Assembly (NCBI GenBank): GCA_037389465.1 | Contig: JAZARR010000229.1 | Span: 719,501-783,500, forward strand | DNA: 64,000 nt | Reading direction: 5' to 3' | Source of the DNA: Baylisascaris procyonis | Lineage: Eukaryota; Nematoda; Chromadorea; Rhabditida; Ascarididae | Part shown: positions 37,881 through 52,800 of the stretch, piece by piece | Position numbering within the stretch: the first letter of the stretch is position 1 | Layout: each line of letters starts with the position of its first letter | Notes under the pieces: model-generated | What the model saw: the letters and a program-made list of their open reading frames with translations, nothing else | Told to the model about the DNA's origin: nothing | Databases searched by the model: none | Made by a program: the position numbers and the translations under genes

Positions 37881-40800
37881 TCAAGCACCAACAACACAGA
37901 AATAGGCACGCTATCAGCTAAATACAAACGAACAACGTTACTGCCACTGCAGTAAAAAAGGATGCTTATGGTTTGTCACCTCCGGGAATGCTCAAACCCT
38001 ACCCAAAACGAATTCATTCCTGCACTGACCCCAGCGGCAATTTCATTCAAGCTTATTAACATACAAGAAAACAAGCCTGGGTAATATAATGGACAATAAG
38101 GTGATTTGCATTTGCACCTCGAACATTTCACAGCAGTCGCTGCAGAATGCTTAGGATGGAATAATGGTCTAATGGAGCAATAAGCTCCCATTTTACCTCC
38201 CCGACTTTCGCAAAAGTGCTCAGCATGCACAACCAGTAGAAGATAATAAAAAATTTGTCGCGCAATAAGCGGAGACTTACTATGACATTGCAGTGAGGCA
38301 ACTTATGCGAACATTTGCTGCATTTTTTTTGTCAGGTGCTTTTCTGCGGTTATTCTCGCGTATGACTTTTAGCTCAAGCCAAAGAATAGTGATCGTTCCT
38401 TCTTAACTTCTCCCCTTCACATCAAGTACACTCATAGACAAAGAACATGTAGGCACAACAACTTACGCCAAGAATACCAAGAACTCCGAAAATGGCTGCT
38501 AGCCATTTGAAGAGATTATCCTTTTCTCTTGATCGACACCATGGCTGCGAGCCTTTGTTCCATTCGAAGCGATAGTTGTTCGGATGATTTTGGTCAACGA
38601 TAAGTGAACCTGAATAAGTAAAATCAAATAATCTCAACGACCCACTCTTTCACTAAATTTAATCGAGCGGAAAAACTACAAATATAGAGAAAAATGAGCG
38701 ATCAAATAAAATTATTCAACGGTTTATTTCTGTGGAGCTCACCAATATAATGGAAAGAAAATTGGAGAAATATGACAGCGCTCAAACAATTGAAAGCACT
38801 GAAAATAAATTGATAAGAGCTCTCATTGTTAGACATTGAAAATCCAGAACAATGAGAAAAAGAGCTTATCCAGCATGCGTTGAGATAAGCTAGTCTAGTA
38901 CAACAGGAATGGGTGCGCCATCTGAGAGACATATTCGATGTTATATGCCTTAGGAGCCCATGATTCTATTAATGTTGGAGATGCTACTCAATAATCAAAA
39001 AAAAAAAAGATTGTTGCTTCATTATGCTACCGAATATAGTTTTTCATAAATCATACTGTAAGTAAAGTAAAGATCAGAAATGAATCAGCAAGATTGTCAT
39101 TTTTTTATCAAATTGTGCAGCATTCAATATGAAAAAGGTGACCACTATGAAGTGGAAATGAAAACTGACATTTATATTCGTTGTCCCCTTTGATCCAATG
39201 GGATTGGAAACAATCGAAACGAGCCACATCGCCCTCCAAATAACCGGATGCTAATGACGGCGTTTTCATTAGATACTCCGGATATTCAATGTTTATCGGA
39301 CCGCAACTGTTGTCTGTAAGAAACGGCGAGAATGTCAGTTAGTTGCAATTGACTAAGAAAATCTCATTTATTCAAATATTGAATTTAACAGTTAATTATT
39401 CAACTTATTTTTCATCAAAATATTTTGCAAATGCGTTCTAATTCGAAAGTTTTTTAGATCAGCGATGACTGTTATTCTCAAATTCAACAATTCATATCTG
39501 ATTGAAGTGTGCCTCGTTTGCAGAATTTAGCGATTATTCACCGGTACAAAAATGAATAAATATATCACTTGTTTTGGGTTGTTTCTTCAATGCTTTCAAT
39601 TATCTCCCACAAAAGTCATCCGCAATAAAAGAAGATCATAGTATATTTAAATATTTTAAAAGTAGTATTCACATGAATGAGTGATTAGTTGAGTCATTAA
39701 TGTCCTTTGAAATTTATGTAAAAAGCATTCAAAAAGTAATCTGAAAATCACATCCAAAATATTTTAAAATTGAACGTGAGCATTTCATTAATCATCGTCG
39801 AATTATTGAATCATTCATAACGTCTGCTATTCAATATTGTTGAACATGTCGGGATGTGAATGTCGGCACCTTTTCGAGCGTTTTTCAGTGTACTCATTGC
39901 TTGCATCACTCAAATGATCAAATCATTAACTACGAATGTTCGCTCACTGATATGCATCAAATGTACAAACATTGCTACTGTACTCAACATAATGCACAAA
40001 CATTCCTTTAATTAGATCATTCGTTTAGAGTTCGGTAGACTTTTAGCACTCAAATATTCCTATACAAAATTCTACATTCCTCGTAATTTGCAGGTGACTT
40101 AGAGTCTGAAAAGAAATAAACGCACAGTGACGTGAAGCCTGAGATCTATCGAGAGTGAACGCATTCCATGAATTGGATGCCTCCATTCCAAGAATCCGTG
40201 AATCAAGCATCGAATAATCATAGAGACATGGAACACTGTCACCACACTCCTGGATAATTTGGGCGGGATTGTGTGGGCACTGATTAATACCGTAGCGTTG
40301 AGTGGCTGCACTTTGCATTGGCTGGTTGTTTACTATAAAAAGCTTCCTTTAGTTTCTTGCTGAGTTGTGAGAGAAATCCGTGGCGCGGTGATGTTAAATA
40401 GCACCTTTGAATATTTTAGTTTGCTGCCATGCCTTTCAAAAAAATTTCTAAAATATACGTGACACATTATGTTCTTATAATAATCAATATAAAACATCAA
40501 TGCAGGCAAAGAAAAGAACAGAGTGCACAGGTGATTAGCAAACATACAAGTGAAAACGACTGAGCACTATATTTGGTAAAGAGATGAAGATGTGCATCCG
40601 CGAACTAAAGAAACTCTCGAGTGAAACGACATATTACATGAGTGATAAAAGCGAAAGTAGCACAGAGTACAAGCGGTGCAGGTAAACGCCTTTAATCCAC
40701 AGGCGTTATCAAAGATGCCAAAATCATAGAGAGAGAGGGTATGCTGCCACCTCGATTATTCCGAGATGTCGTGAGACTTTCAAGAATCATTTGCTCGTAA

Positions 40801-43800
40801 GTAGAAGAAAGAAAGAAATCGAAGTTGTTAGCAACTGTATGGAAGTTTTGGGTATTCTGCTTCAGACACTATCAATTTCTGCGACCTCCTTAGCCATTAA
40901 AAGTCATCGCCTTCACGGTTGGCACAGGATGGCAATACACTGTGTATGTGATGACGATCCGCCCGTGGTGGAAAGGCAGCAACTTTTTTTTTGAAGTATA
41001 CTAGCATTCTTCACAACATTTGGGAACTAGTACCGAATTTGAATCTCAAGTGATTGGCCCAATGATTCTCATAGGATGTGGTGGAAAAAAAATGTCAAAT
41101 GTTGCAGGGAAATTGCATTCTTTCAGAAGTTCTTGACGTCACATAGCCGTACAACATACTAATTGTGTGTGCGATAATCATATTACATATCGCTTGTATT
41201 CCATGCTATAAATCTTGTGCAGTGCTATGAGTTGTCCACTGTTACTTTTCAATGTGTTTTTTATAGAAAATATTTGCTACGCAGTTAGTGAACATTTACT
41301 TTGTAAGTGTGATGTGGAAAAAAAGTTAGAAAACCACAATATTTGCTCATCATAAAACTACTTTCTGATGAAAATAGGAAAAGAGAAATGGAATTTTAGA
41401 GGAAGATTAGATCAAATGTTGACTAGAAGTGAAATCACGAGTACGTGATCACTAGTAAGGTTTATTGCCACCTAATAACTCTACTGCACTTAAGATAATG
41501 ATTGGAGGCTATGAGCTGAGGTCCTTCTATTTGACAAAAGTATTGCATCTGCAGGAATACTCTCAGCGACTATAGTTGAATGGTTTGGGGTGCAGTTCGC
41601 GTCACTAAAGCGAAATCAAGGACTATCGGCGATATTTTCAAGAACAAATCCAGGTGTCATACACCCTCCAATTTCTTAGAGGGGGGGGGGGGAGGGAACG
41701 TTACACATTGCAGAGGCATGGTTCTCATATTGGACAAAATGACAACTGAGAAGCAGGACTTCATCTACCGTAATTGAAAGATGGTCGTGGAGAACGTACT
41801 CTGGTTGTCTTGTTGAAGATCTCGGCACGTCATCAACAACTGATGGAGCATTTGACCCGTTTGCGCCACGAATCGGCATGAACCACTGAAACGTAAATCC
41901 ATCACTGGTTTAGGAATGCAAAACAGATAGTAGTTGGAATTGTGCATCATTGCGGTCAGACTGCTAATGTTTTCTGCTTACAGTTGCCAAATGCGATCAC
42001 ATTAGAAATACCGTAATACTTACATTTCGTATTTTTCAGCAGCTTTATAAACGGGTCCACTCTTCATAGACGCCTCCGGGAATACCTCGAACTTCTTGTC
42101 CTCATCACGACTTGTTGTGAACATATTATCCATAGGAATATTGTTGTTCACTGTACCCGCTATATTTTGATCACTGCCTGGTTCACCGCTTCCCGGGATT
42201 CGATCTAGAATTAGCAACTAATACACGGAAAGGCAGCACTGTGCATTTCAACACAGAAAGCAACTGAAAGGTGAAAAATTGATTATTACTTTAATGAAAT
42301 GCATTTGTAATTGAATTTCGGGCAACAATTTCAACTTTCAGAACGCTATAGACCATAAGAGCACAAATAATCCCCCACTTTGAAACACCTCAATGAATGA
42401 AAAAGAAGAGCTTCTGGAGGTATATGAGCAAAGATGCTTCCGTCATGGCTCCGCAAAACTATCATCATGAACATGAATAAACTGAAACTCTAACAGTTGG
42501 TGATGATCTGTTGTCGAATCGTTTCCGAATTAACATCGTTGAGTGTAAGTCCAAGCAGATATGAAGAAGAAGTCTGATCTGGGAATGGCCTCATGAGACC
42601 GCTAACCCTTGGAAGATTGTAGAGACGACGCTGCTCTTGCTCACGAGTTTTGTCACCATCCGGTCGCTGCAATATTTCAACATAACCAAATAACGAAGAA
42701 AAGCTTCAAAATAAGCAGTGCTCCGTCACCAACCGTAAACATATAAACTGTGCAGATAACCTGGAGAATTCTATTCCAAAGTAATGCGGAATATTCGACG
42801 GAGGCGTCACGTGTGTCATAGAGTTAAAATAATCATATCATAGACAAACTTCATCAGTTGGAATGCCTAGATCCCCAACAATGAATTCAAATTTTGAACA
42901 ATCAGTCACTTTCGAAAAACAGTACGTCAAATGTATTGAATTTCTCACCAATGGCGTAACCAAGTGCGAATGTAGGTGAACAGCAATTCTGCTACAAGAG
43001 AACTTCGTTCCTTCTAAGCCCTTTCATTACATAACTTAGTAATTGGTGAATCATTACTGAGCACCATTTGTAGAGTGAAATTAAAACAATGAAAATATCA
43101 TTAGGCAGTTATTTAAAGGATATAGAATAGGAAACGCGCATCCGATTTTCACTTTTTTTTGAAAAGAAATTGAAAACTATTTTAATAACCGCTAAAACGA
43201 ATATACTTCTTATTAAATTCTTTCAATAGTGTCCATCTAAAGCAATCTCGTTACGAAACATTCCTTTTAAGTGTAATGTGCAATAGGAGATGGTGATTTA
43301 TGCAACTCAACGTTGATGCAAAACCATTACACTGATTCAAGCAATGTTCACATACCACGCCATACTGTGGTGGAACACTGAGCAATACATCGAGTAATCC
43401 CATACTCTCTTGATAGTTTTGTAGCCGATCAATGTCGAGAGCATACGATTCCCGAATTCGAACACCGATTTGTGCTTCTTCTAGTACAACGTAGACTTCT
43501 GGTTGACCTCGCTCGACATTGTTCACATAGACCAAAACGCCTAATAAAAACGACTCCTCAAAGATCGCACAGAATTGAAATAATTGAAACTTCATAGCAT
43601 ACGAGATGATCTTTTTTCCTCTTTGGAAACCACTAACACACAGCGGCGATTTTCATTTGATTTTCCGATATACCTCAAAAATGAACACATCAGCCAAATA
43701 AAATTTCAAGCTGACTGTTCAGTGATGATAGAGCTGAACCGTATTTCTCTCCACTAGTTCAGTCTATATGCGCAAGATCAAATCAACAGCTCATAGTCAG

Positions 43801-46800
43801 AAGTTAAACAGTGAATTTACGAGACCCGCTAGGAAATGCAATTCAGCATTTCAGTGAAGTCACCAAAATGAAAAGAGATAACGTTTCTCCTCTCCAAAAT
43901 TTTTCTGTGAAAAGATCACTTCGTCTAAATAACTCTCCCCAGGATACCGAGCTTCTTAGCAAGTTTCAGCCATCTCAAATCATTTCATTTACAGATTTTT
44001 TACAAGCATCCCAAGTATACATGTTGCAGTTTTACTGCTTAAAGTATGAATAAATGGGAATATTTCAGGCCTTAAGTGTTTATGAAACCCTTACCTTTAA
44101 ATCGCTGTATAGGCATTGTATCGAAATATCGCAATATATTGCCCACAATCACACTTGTTCTATAACGGAATCTCCTCGTATCCTTACGTACGACGACGTT
44201 CACTCGATCGGTGCCGGTCGCCTCAATTGCTATACCCGTTATCACAGTGGCGTTCGTCGGCTGAACCAAGTCTGCCTGCCCGATATATCGTCCCAATAAA
44301 CCTTAACTTCGATGATATTTTCATTGCATCATTCACTACATATCGTTTAAAAAGTCATCAAGAAGGGAAAATAAGTAAACTCTCATTGTTGCATACAACT
44401 TAACTTCAAAATACGAAAATGTGTACAGCAACTGCGCTCATATCCGATGTGGACGAATAAAACGATCAAACTATAAACGACGTCACATTAAAATACCTTC
44501 GCATTAAAGACAAGTGCTATGATAAAGCGAATTCTTCTGTGCTTCTCCATTCGTATTGTGCTTTTATATATTATAATTATCTCTGAAAACGAAAAACAGT
44601 TGAACTTACTGAAGTCAACCTTGCGATTCGGATAACGTTCAAGACGAATCTGAATTCGCACCTCAGGATTTGTGAGGGTCTGCGGTATGTACAGCATCGT
44701 ATACACCCCAGGTTCGTTGAATACGAATTTATCGTTATCGATTGTAGTGAACGAACCTGCACCTTGCCCTTCGCCTGAATTCGTGAGTTTTTCCTTTATA
44801 ACAACATTTTTTAAACAGGCAAGTCTGTGGGTGGCAAACTTTTCAGAGCGCCTATCTGTCGTGTACGCCTACGAATGCAGCACATATCTCAAACTTACGA
44901 GGGTCCGCGAAGCGTGATCACCCAACCTCTCGTTGAACACGCCTCCTCCTCCCACCCCTCCCCCTTCTGCATGTCCCTTCCTCCTCCGTCCCTTAAAGCT
45001 GGAAAAATTCTCGAGTTTAAACAATTTCACTAAACAGTTTTTGCTCTTTAGGCTCAAAAACTGTTTTTCTTCATCATATATATTGAAATGCACTTATTCA
45101 AGTTCTCTCGAAACAACACATATTTCCTCCTCTCGCTCCAGCTGAAAATCCGAGGTGTGGTAGCCGATATAAAGAGGAAAACTTCGATGACTCTCTTAGT
45201 TGTTTAATGGCATATACGAGAATTCTCTGTTAAGAATGTCGCCAAGAATCTAAAAAAGATGGAAGTAGAACTGACCAACTGCAGGAGGCTGATATTGTTG
45301 GCAGCCGCTGCTTGGTCGCCTCCAATAGAAAAGTTGACAGCGGAATTTCGCGTATTTGCAGCACAGGAAATAGGGCATATAATCATTGTGAAATGCCGAC
45401 AATCCTGGCACCTGCAAACAAAGCGTTTTTCTATTTTGCCATTGACCGCTATTAAAACAGCGACAGCCTCTGAGCATGTTTAACGGCAAAAATGTTTAAC
45501 CGCATCTAGCAACACTTCAACGACATTATATCTGTGAGCCGCAAAATTATAAAAGCGAATAGAGTAAGTGTGTATCTTGCGGTCTACCAATGATGGTGTG
45601 GTCGTCACTGCCTATTATTTTGTGCATACAGGAATCAACTAAAGGACAGATGGGACGGCAAAGCCCGGAAAATTCTTTGAGTCTAGACTTTAAAACGACT
45701 CTTGTTGCACATAGGGCCCTTCATCTTACAAGCATATGTAGCTCAGACAAGTCACACTGACCGGAAAATTAGAAAATTTTCTCACGCCTTACATTTACCT
45801 CTACATTTTGCGCAAAAACGCGAAACTGACACTTTGAAGCTTTTCCAGGCAAACTCCTCTTATATCCGTTGCAGGTACATTGGTGAGGGAAGATTTCCCT
45901 CGAATTCGAGCATATTATACTCGAATTGGGTTGATGTGCTGATGAAAGCAAATGACAAGATCCTCAGGTTGTATTGGTAGCAGTGTTAAGTGTGCCAAAT
46001 GCTGCTAAACAAGCTCATTGTACTACCTCGAACTGTCCCATGTACGGCGACGTTCCAAATTCGTAGGCTCGAAGCGGAAATCCTGGATTGTACGGTGTAT
46101 CCTCTATTACCTTAATCACCGGCTGATAGCTTGTTTGCATCAATTTCCCTTCGGCATCATAGCAGCAAACTTGTCCGTAATGAGTTGGAAATCTCCTGAA
46201 AGCAACTTTTTCAGCTCTGCTCCATAACCGAAAACTGGTAGGCTGCATAGACGAGAACCCTTCTCTCTTCCCTCTCATTCCTCCAATTCGCAGCCCACTG
46301 CGGGTGGGGGGAGGGACAGGATGCAGACATTCCACAGGTCTGGTAGGATATTCGGGGAAAACGAGCAATAGAAAACGATGCAAAACAAAGGCATGAATAT
46401 CTCATATGCAATCATATGACTGCAAGAAAAGTCGGCCGAACATAAATGCCCACGCCACATGATCCCTAATTAGGATTATTATAGGCAAAATAGTGCAACC
46501 AGTGCAAGCTCCGTTAAGACGCTCGTAGGATGAAGAATGTTGCAGAGATCAATTTAAACTGCAAGAGCCTTGAAACACTACTGCGGTCATATCAATGATG
46601 GCAAACTCCGCGTAATAGTTGTACTATCCGTCAAAAGCGCAAAGAAATTTTCAATTGATTTGGGTCACACAACTATGAAAACTTCTATACGTGATATCGT
46701 TCTCAAACTTTCACAACCTCCGGCTGGATTCGAGTGCCTCATCCAATCCAGCTTTTATCTCCCTTTATTCACAGAAAACTGCTTTTGGCATCCCAACGTA

Positions 46801-49800
46801 TCACTATTCTTCTTGCCAAGACGTTTTGAAACGAATCCCGATTTGAAAATTTATTCATACGGTGAAGAAAATTTACCCTTAATATTTGAAAGTAATTCAC
46901 AGCTTTTAATTTAGATATAACAAAATGCCAAAACATAACAATATAAACATATATCAAAACATATTTAATCAAAACATAACAATATTAAAAAAAAAATAAA
47001 TGAACAAATATAAAGAGCGCGCTCTTTTCCTTTGTCATTTTCTAGCCACAAGGCTTTGAATCTTTCCTTTTCATCTTTCACTCTTATCTCATCTATCCCG
47101 CTGGATTTTTGCGTTGACGGCTTTCACATCCTCTGCGAAGGATCTTCTAGTAACCACCTAATTCTCTTATATATTTTCTGTCTTTCAAAATCGATTTTAT
47201 TCCTAGGCACACTATCCTTTCAAACATTTTATAGCCCTCCAATTGTTTGTGAATGAAGATGCGTACCTATGATATGCCATTACATCCTTATGAAGAAGCT
47301 TATCAAGAAGATGAAAAAAAAACTTACGCAGTTTTCTCTCCAGGAAGGTTTGCTCCATCGCCAGCATATGAACCATAGATATTTTCAGATGACATATAAC
47401 AGTTTTTGGCACCAATCATTGACGTGCAAGTGATATCACGGAATGCCTTAAAATATTATTATCTGCTGAAAAAATCACTTTAGAGCACAAAAATTTATTC
47501 ATCGAAACAGATATTGCGACACTGCAACATACACAGACCTGCAACACAGGAGACGAGACCTGAGAGTTCTCAATTTGCTGATGGCACTGAATAAACAGAA
47601 AAAAGATTCTTGGTTGCGCAACGTCATTACTTTATCTCCGTATCTTCAACTCTGTTTCAATGAAATTATCCAGAACTTCCTGACCGAAGAAAATGATCTC
47701 GCTCTGTTTGCACTCGTGACATTTTCCCTAAATCCTAAAAAATTCATTATTCTCCACAATCGTTTCCTACTTGCATCGGACTGGATCACTCTAGAAAAAA
47801 GCAAACAGCGCCGTCAAAACATCGCTTCCACCTTGCAAATAATAGTATAAATAATGGAGCATTTGCTACCTGCGAACATCGAGGGTGAGGCATGAATCTG
47901 CCCAGATCCACTTGAGCCTGTCGTTCCACACAAGGACATGAAGCATTCGTCTCAGTGTCGCGAATGAAATTCCACAATGCACCATCCTCATTATACCTGT
48001 AGATTCCACAACGATGTTACACAAGATCCGATATAACTGCATAACACTTATCAAACGCATACATCACATCGAAGAATAGTCTATTTTCTCATGTTGTCAT
48101 CTTGTGTGGCATAAACATTTAATGCTGAAATCCTTAATACTTTAGTGCCCATATATCAATCGTCATTTACCTTCACAGTATGGAAGAGTTGACTTCAGTG
48201 TGTAGGCATTCAGATCAAAACTTGCTGAAGAAAGAGGATCACATAGCAGTTTGTGGAATGGGAATGTAGTACGGGAATCAGAACAAAACCTAGAGCAATA
48301 TAGCACAATTTGTCACATTACTTACCAATCACGACACATTTCAGCCGATTTTTCAGCAACATATTCGCGTCGTGCATTCGGATCATCTTTCGAGTACTTC
48401 CTTGAAAACTCAGGATTGTTTACTGTCCATAGCCAATGCAATGAAATCGGTGCCGAAACCAATCTGAAATTGTTTGTCGCAATTTCATCAATAACTCTAG
48501 CCAATAGTAAAAAAAAACATACTTAAGAGTTCAACAGCTAATCTCATGTTGGATGCTAAGCCGTTTTTTGTGCAGCACTCTTCTGAAAAATTTGCTTGTT
48601 TCCTCAACAAGCAGTGCAATATTCGCTTTTTCACAATAAAAGATATAAAAAGCTTGCATTGAACAGGTGCGATGCGCTATTAAAAACAGAAAACACTGTT
48701 CAGAGCGATCTATGGATAAACTCTCATATGAAAAATCATTCGTAAACTACAAGTGAAAGCACCTGTGGTCTTCTTCCATTTTGCCTCTTTGAGTCACTAA
48801 ATTAACCTCAGGATTGATGTAACGTCAAGGCATTCCGGATTTCAATGACAAAGGCTTGAGATATATCTCCATCGACATTACGTTTTAGAAAGATATGCAT
48901 CAATATGTTCCACACTTCTCGTCCCACTTCCTGTCTTAAAGACCTCATGCCGCATTCTAATCTAGCCTGCTTAGTACCAACGCCGTGAATGTCTGCAGTT
49001 CCCCCTCCTTCTGTGGCCTAACTATAAGTCGATGACAGTTAGAGTATATAGGATGAGATAACTGGGCTAACTGCATGCTACGGACAGTTCACTGGGCAAA
49101 GGGCATTGAACACTATAGGGAGAACTTCGTTATGCCCATTCCCAGATATGGCTGTCTAGTTTCGCCACCGTTTTTGAAATCGCAAACAGAGATGTTGGGA
49201 AACGTGCGAATTCACTCCGCGAGAATGGTATCTCGAAAAATTTTTTTGTCTCTATACATTCTGAACTACGCAACTCGTCTGCTCATTTTCTGCCTGAAAT
49301 TGCTAGAATAATGCCCCTTGAGTTATGCCCCCACATTCTATTTTGACTTTATAAGCGGTCGCCCTAATATTGCACTAGCTTCAATGTGCTCTTATTCCGA
49401 TCAGCGTCATTCTTCACACACTCATAGGCATCATTTGTATCTCAATATTGAATCAAGGTTATAATAATTCTTTTTGTTTTTGCATCGTTAAGGATGGAAC
49501 AAACTTCCTATTAATGTCGTTTCGATGCCTTCTGTTTTTGCCCTCACGAGTGGCCTAAAGCATTTCCACATAAAAAATCTGCTTTTTGGGTTCAATTGAC
49601 GCCTACTTTTAACAGTCGTGATCGCATGTTTTATTTTATTCTCTCTCTTGTTTTGTTTTTGAAATGAAGAGTTCACTGCAAATCATACCCTGATCCAACA
49701 TCCTGTTCAACATTGTCGTTCGGTTTTACCGGCGCCAATTTCAGATAACCAAAGCGAAACGTATACAGCGTATTCTCTCTCTCCCATTCCGTAAGATACC

Positions 49801-52800
49801 ACCTTTCCACCTTGAAAAATGTTAAGCTGTTATCTCATCGAAATCATAGAAAAAAGTGGATTTATTGTAGAAACAAGCGCCAATCTGCCAGTAAAACAAT
49901 CGGCACGTGCCATCGCTTTTCTAGTTGTTCGGCTGTGTAAAGATGAGTCGGTCTACAGGTAAATGGCAACGGATTACGCAAACACAGGTTGGCTGTGTTT
50001 AGTTTTCCAATTATGGAAAAATGACCTTGGATCGTCTGTTCGATCACGGTCGCTTACAAATCGCTACAGCGTGAAAAATTTCTAAATGACATCGATAATC
50101 ATAAAAAAGTAAAAACCGTAAAAAAAAGTTTCAGTCCTTTATTACGTGAGAAAAGCCGCTTGCCTGATTCAAGTTAATCCTTTCCTCTTGTGGCTTAAAT
50201 CGATAATCAAGAGTGTTCCTATTGGAATAGGTTGCCAGTCGACAAAGTGTGCGATGCTCCGGTCGGAACTTCTTGATCTGAACTAGGAAAGATAAAGAAA
50301 TGAGAACCGTTAGGGCCTGCCAAAGAAGACAATGGAAAAGTTCTGCGCTAAACTTCCGGACCTTCTGGCTATCACTGGAGGAAAACAGCATCACCTAGAT
50401 AAAGAGATGGTATAATTGCTCATGTTTGAGGTTATTTTGTTACGGCATTGCTCGAATGACAAAAACTTCGGTACAAAACTCTCATTTTATGCATCCTCCT
50501 GTGTTCAGCTCTATAAGACACTAATCTAATATTCACGTAACGGCCAACACTGCTGTCAACGATGATATCAGCATTTACGTATGCTTACGCTGGGAGACAA
50601 GGAGAGTGGAAGGATAGTGAGAAAGAGGCAACTGAAACTTGGTGATGAAAATATCAAATCCTCCACTCAAATGATGAGCTTCGATAGTTACGCTCAACAA
50701 TCATTCAGAGTTGCATGGAAGAAATGTCACTTTACGAACCTGTGGGTCGTTCGCCTCTGTATATCCGACCACATAAAGCCCAAGTTGCACAGAGTATAAA
50801 GCATCATCGCTGATTCTTATTGAATGATCCGTTATAAGGTAGTCGGGATTGGTGAAATTCCGTGGATACCACGACAATGGCATCGTCTATAATCATTTGC
50901 ATGTCCTCTACTGCAGCAACATGAGCATTTAAGCAGAACGATACGGAACTGATGATATTTGCTAATGACTGACGTTGTTCAATATTACGAGAAGTTTGAG
51001 GTAAAACCTAGATGTGAACTTGCAGATGTGGTTCTTACGGTGATGAACGTGCGAAGTGAGCGTCACTGTTTACGAATATTCCACATAATTTCTCTGCGAA
51101 TATTTGTACTGTTCAAAGGCAATCATTTATTCGTTTTCATGGAAGGGATCTAAGGCAGTTCGTTTTCTGCTCTCCAACTGCTTATATTATTTTCCAGAAT
51201 TTCAAAAACCTCAAAAAACAGTTTTTTTTTCGGTTTCCATATGTAAGAACGATCGAAAACACATGCGGAGGCTTATCGACGGCGAAAATGATCTTCCAGC
51301 TGTACAGTCAAAATGATTATGACCGCCCATCGGCATGAGGTGTCCGGATGTAAGTCACTTCAATTTGAGCTCAGCAAGAAAACGAGAAAAGAAGCAAAGA
51401 ATATCTCTGAGAGAAAAAAAAAACGTTCAAAGAAGGTAAACAAAATAAAAATACCGTCTCCTGAATGGGATTTTTGAACCAATCGTATATATTTCCAATA
51501 TCGATTCGCATCGGATCCAACGTTGGTGGAACTGCAAATTATGGTGACTTGAAGTTGAATTACATTCATCCAAGAATGAAGTGTGCTATTTATGCTTCTC
51601 AAACAATAGCTCGAATAAGAAACATGAAATGGAATTTACTAATAAAAACCTGAACATCTGATGCATTTATTAACTTCGCTTCTCAACGAAATTCTCCGAA
51701 GTATAAACTCTATGAAAGTTTGTCTATACAAATTAGCTGCTTCTCAGCACAACAGAGACAAAACTCAGAAATGATGGCAAATGGATATTCTTTCATTTGT
51801 GAGTCTCATAAAGTATTTTTGGAAAACTTTTGATCAATTTCCGCATCGAGAATTATACAGTTGAAACACAACAATCACGCATTCAAAAAGAGTGTTTATA
51901 CAAAGCGAGCATCTATAATATTCACACAGAAAAGATCTCCACCTCATACCATATGCGATATGATATCAGTAGTGCTTTGAAAGTTCGCAGGTAATAAAAT
52001 GAAAGTATACTACGAGAAGTAATCCACATCTTAGATGGAAATTTATTATGTGAAACCATCGAAAGGAGTTCCAACGAATTCATAGCTTTCAAAAACCTCC
52101 ACCGTAGTCCTACTATATGTGACTTCAATGCGATCCGCTCAAATCCCGTTGAACACTGATAGAGTATACATTATATGATACCCACCGAAATACATATAGC
52201 CGACGAAGGCTTTTTCTTCTGTACCACCACCACTTTGCGGCTGGAAATAGACTGTCTTCGTTCCCCAATCATATATCTTTGGTAGACGACATCGAGCGAT
52301 CGCCGCATTCAGCACATCGCACGTCGCTGTTTGACGCTGCTCAATCATGAGGACATAGGTCTGTGATCGATCCAAACAAATGGCGTTCACGTCAACGGTC
52401 ATCTCTCCCAACATGTTCACTATGTTCGGGTAGATCAACATTGGGACTGCAATACAGAATAATCTGGATAAAAGGTCGGCGGTCAGAACTGAACAGCAGA
52501 ACTAGAAAGCATTACGAGGTGACTAAAAATGGAGGTAAATCGCAACTGTCACGTATGAGGCGGATGACCTCAAGTTTCCGAGAAGTTGTGCAACCTGGGA
52601 TATGCATTCAGCGGGCTAGGGCTAGGGCGGTGGAGGAGGTGCATATAATCATCGCTCTATAGTACCTCATGCTCAACACTTCCTCAATTGTGACGATATT
52701 TCATACTGACATATTCTTTGGGAAGATAATGCATCTGAAATTTGGTGACAAGCGACCACCATAAAGAAGCAAATGAAAAGTGCACACACCTGCTGCAACC

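Noticed and set aside
43811..44053. Plus-strand frame in mesh intron 20
   Set aside because: Protein-like wording (PLQNFSVKRSLRLN), but it lacks a proper ATG and splice sites and is within the length expected by chance.
51922..52128. Minus-strand frame between mesh exons 9 and 10
   Set aside because: Exons 9 and 10 join directly in matching phase (phase 1), so no room is left for it in the gene.
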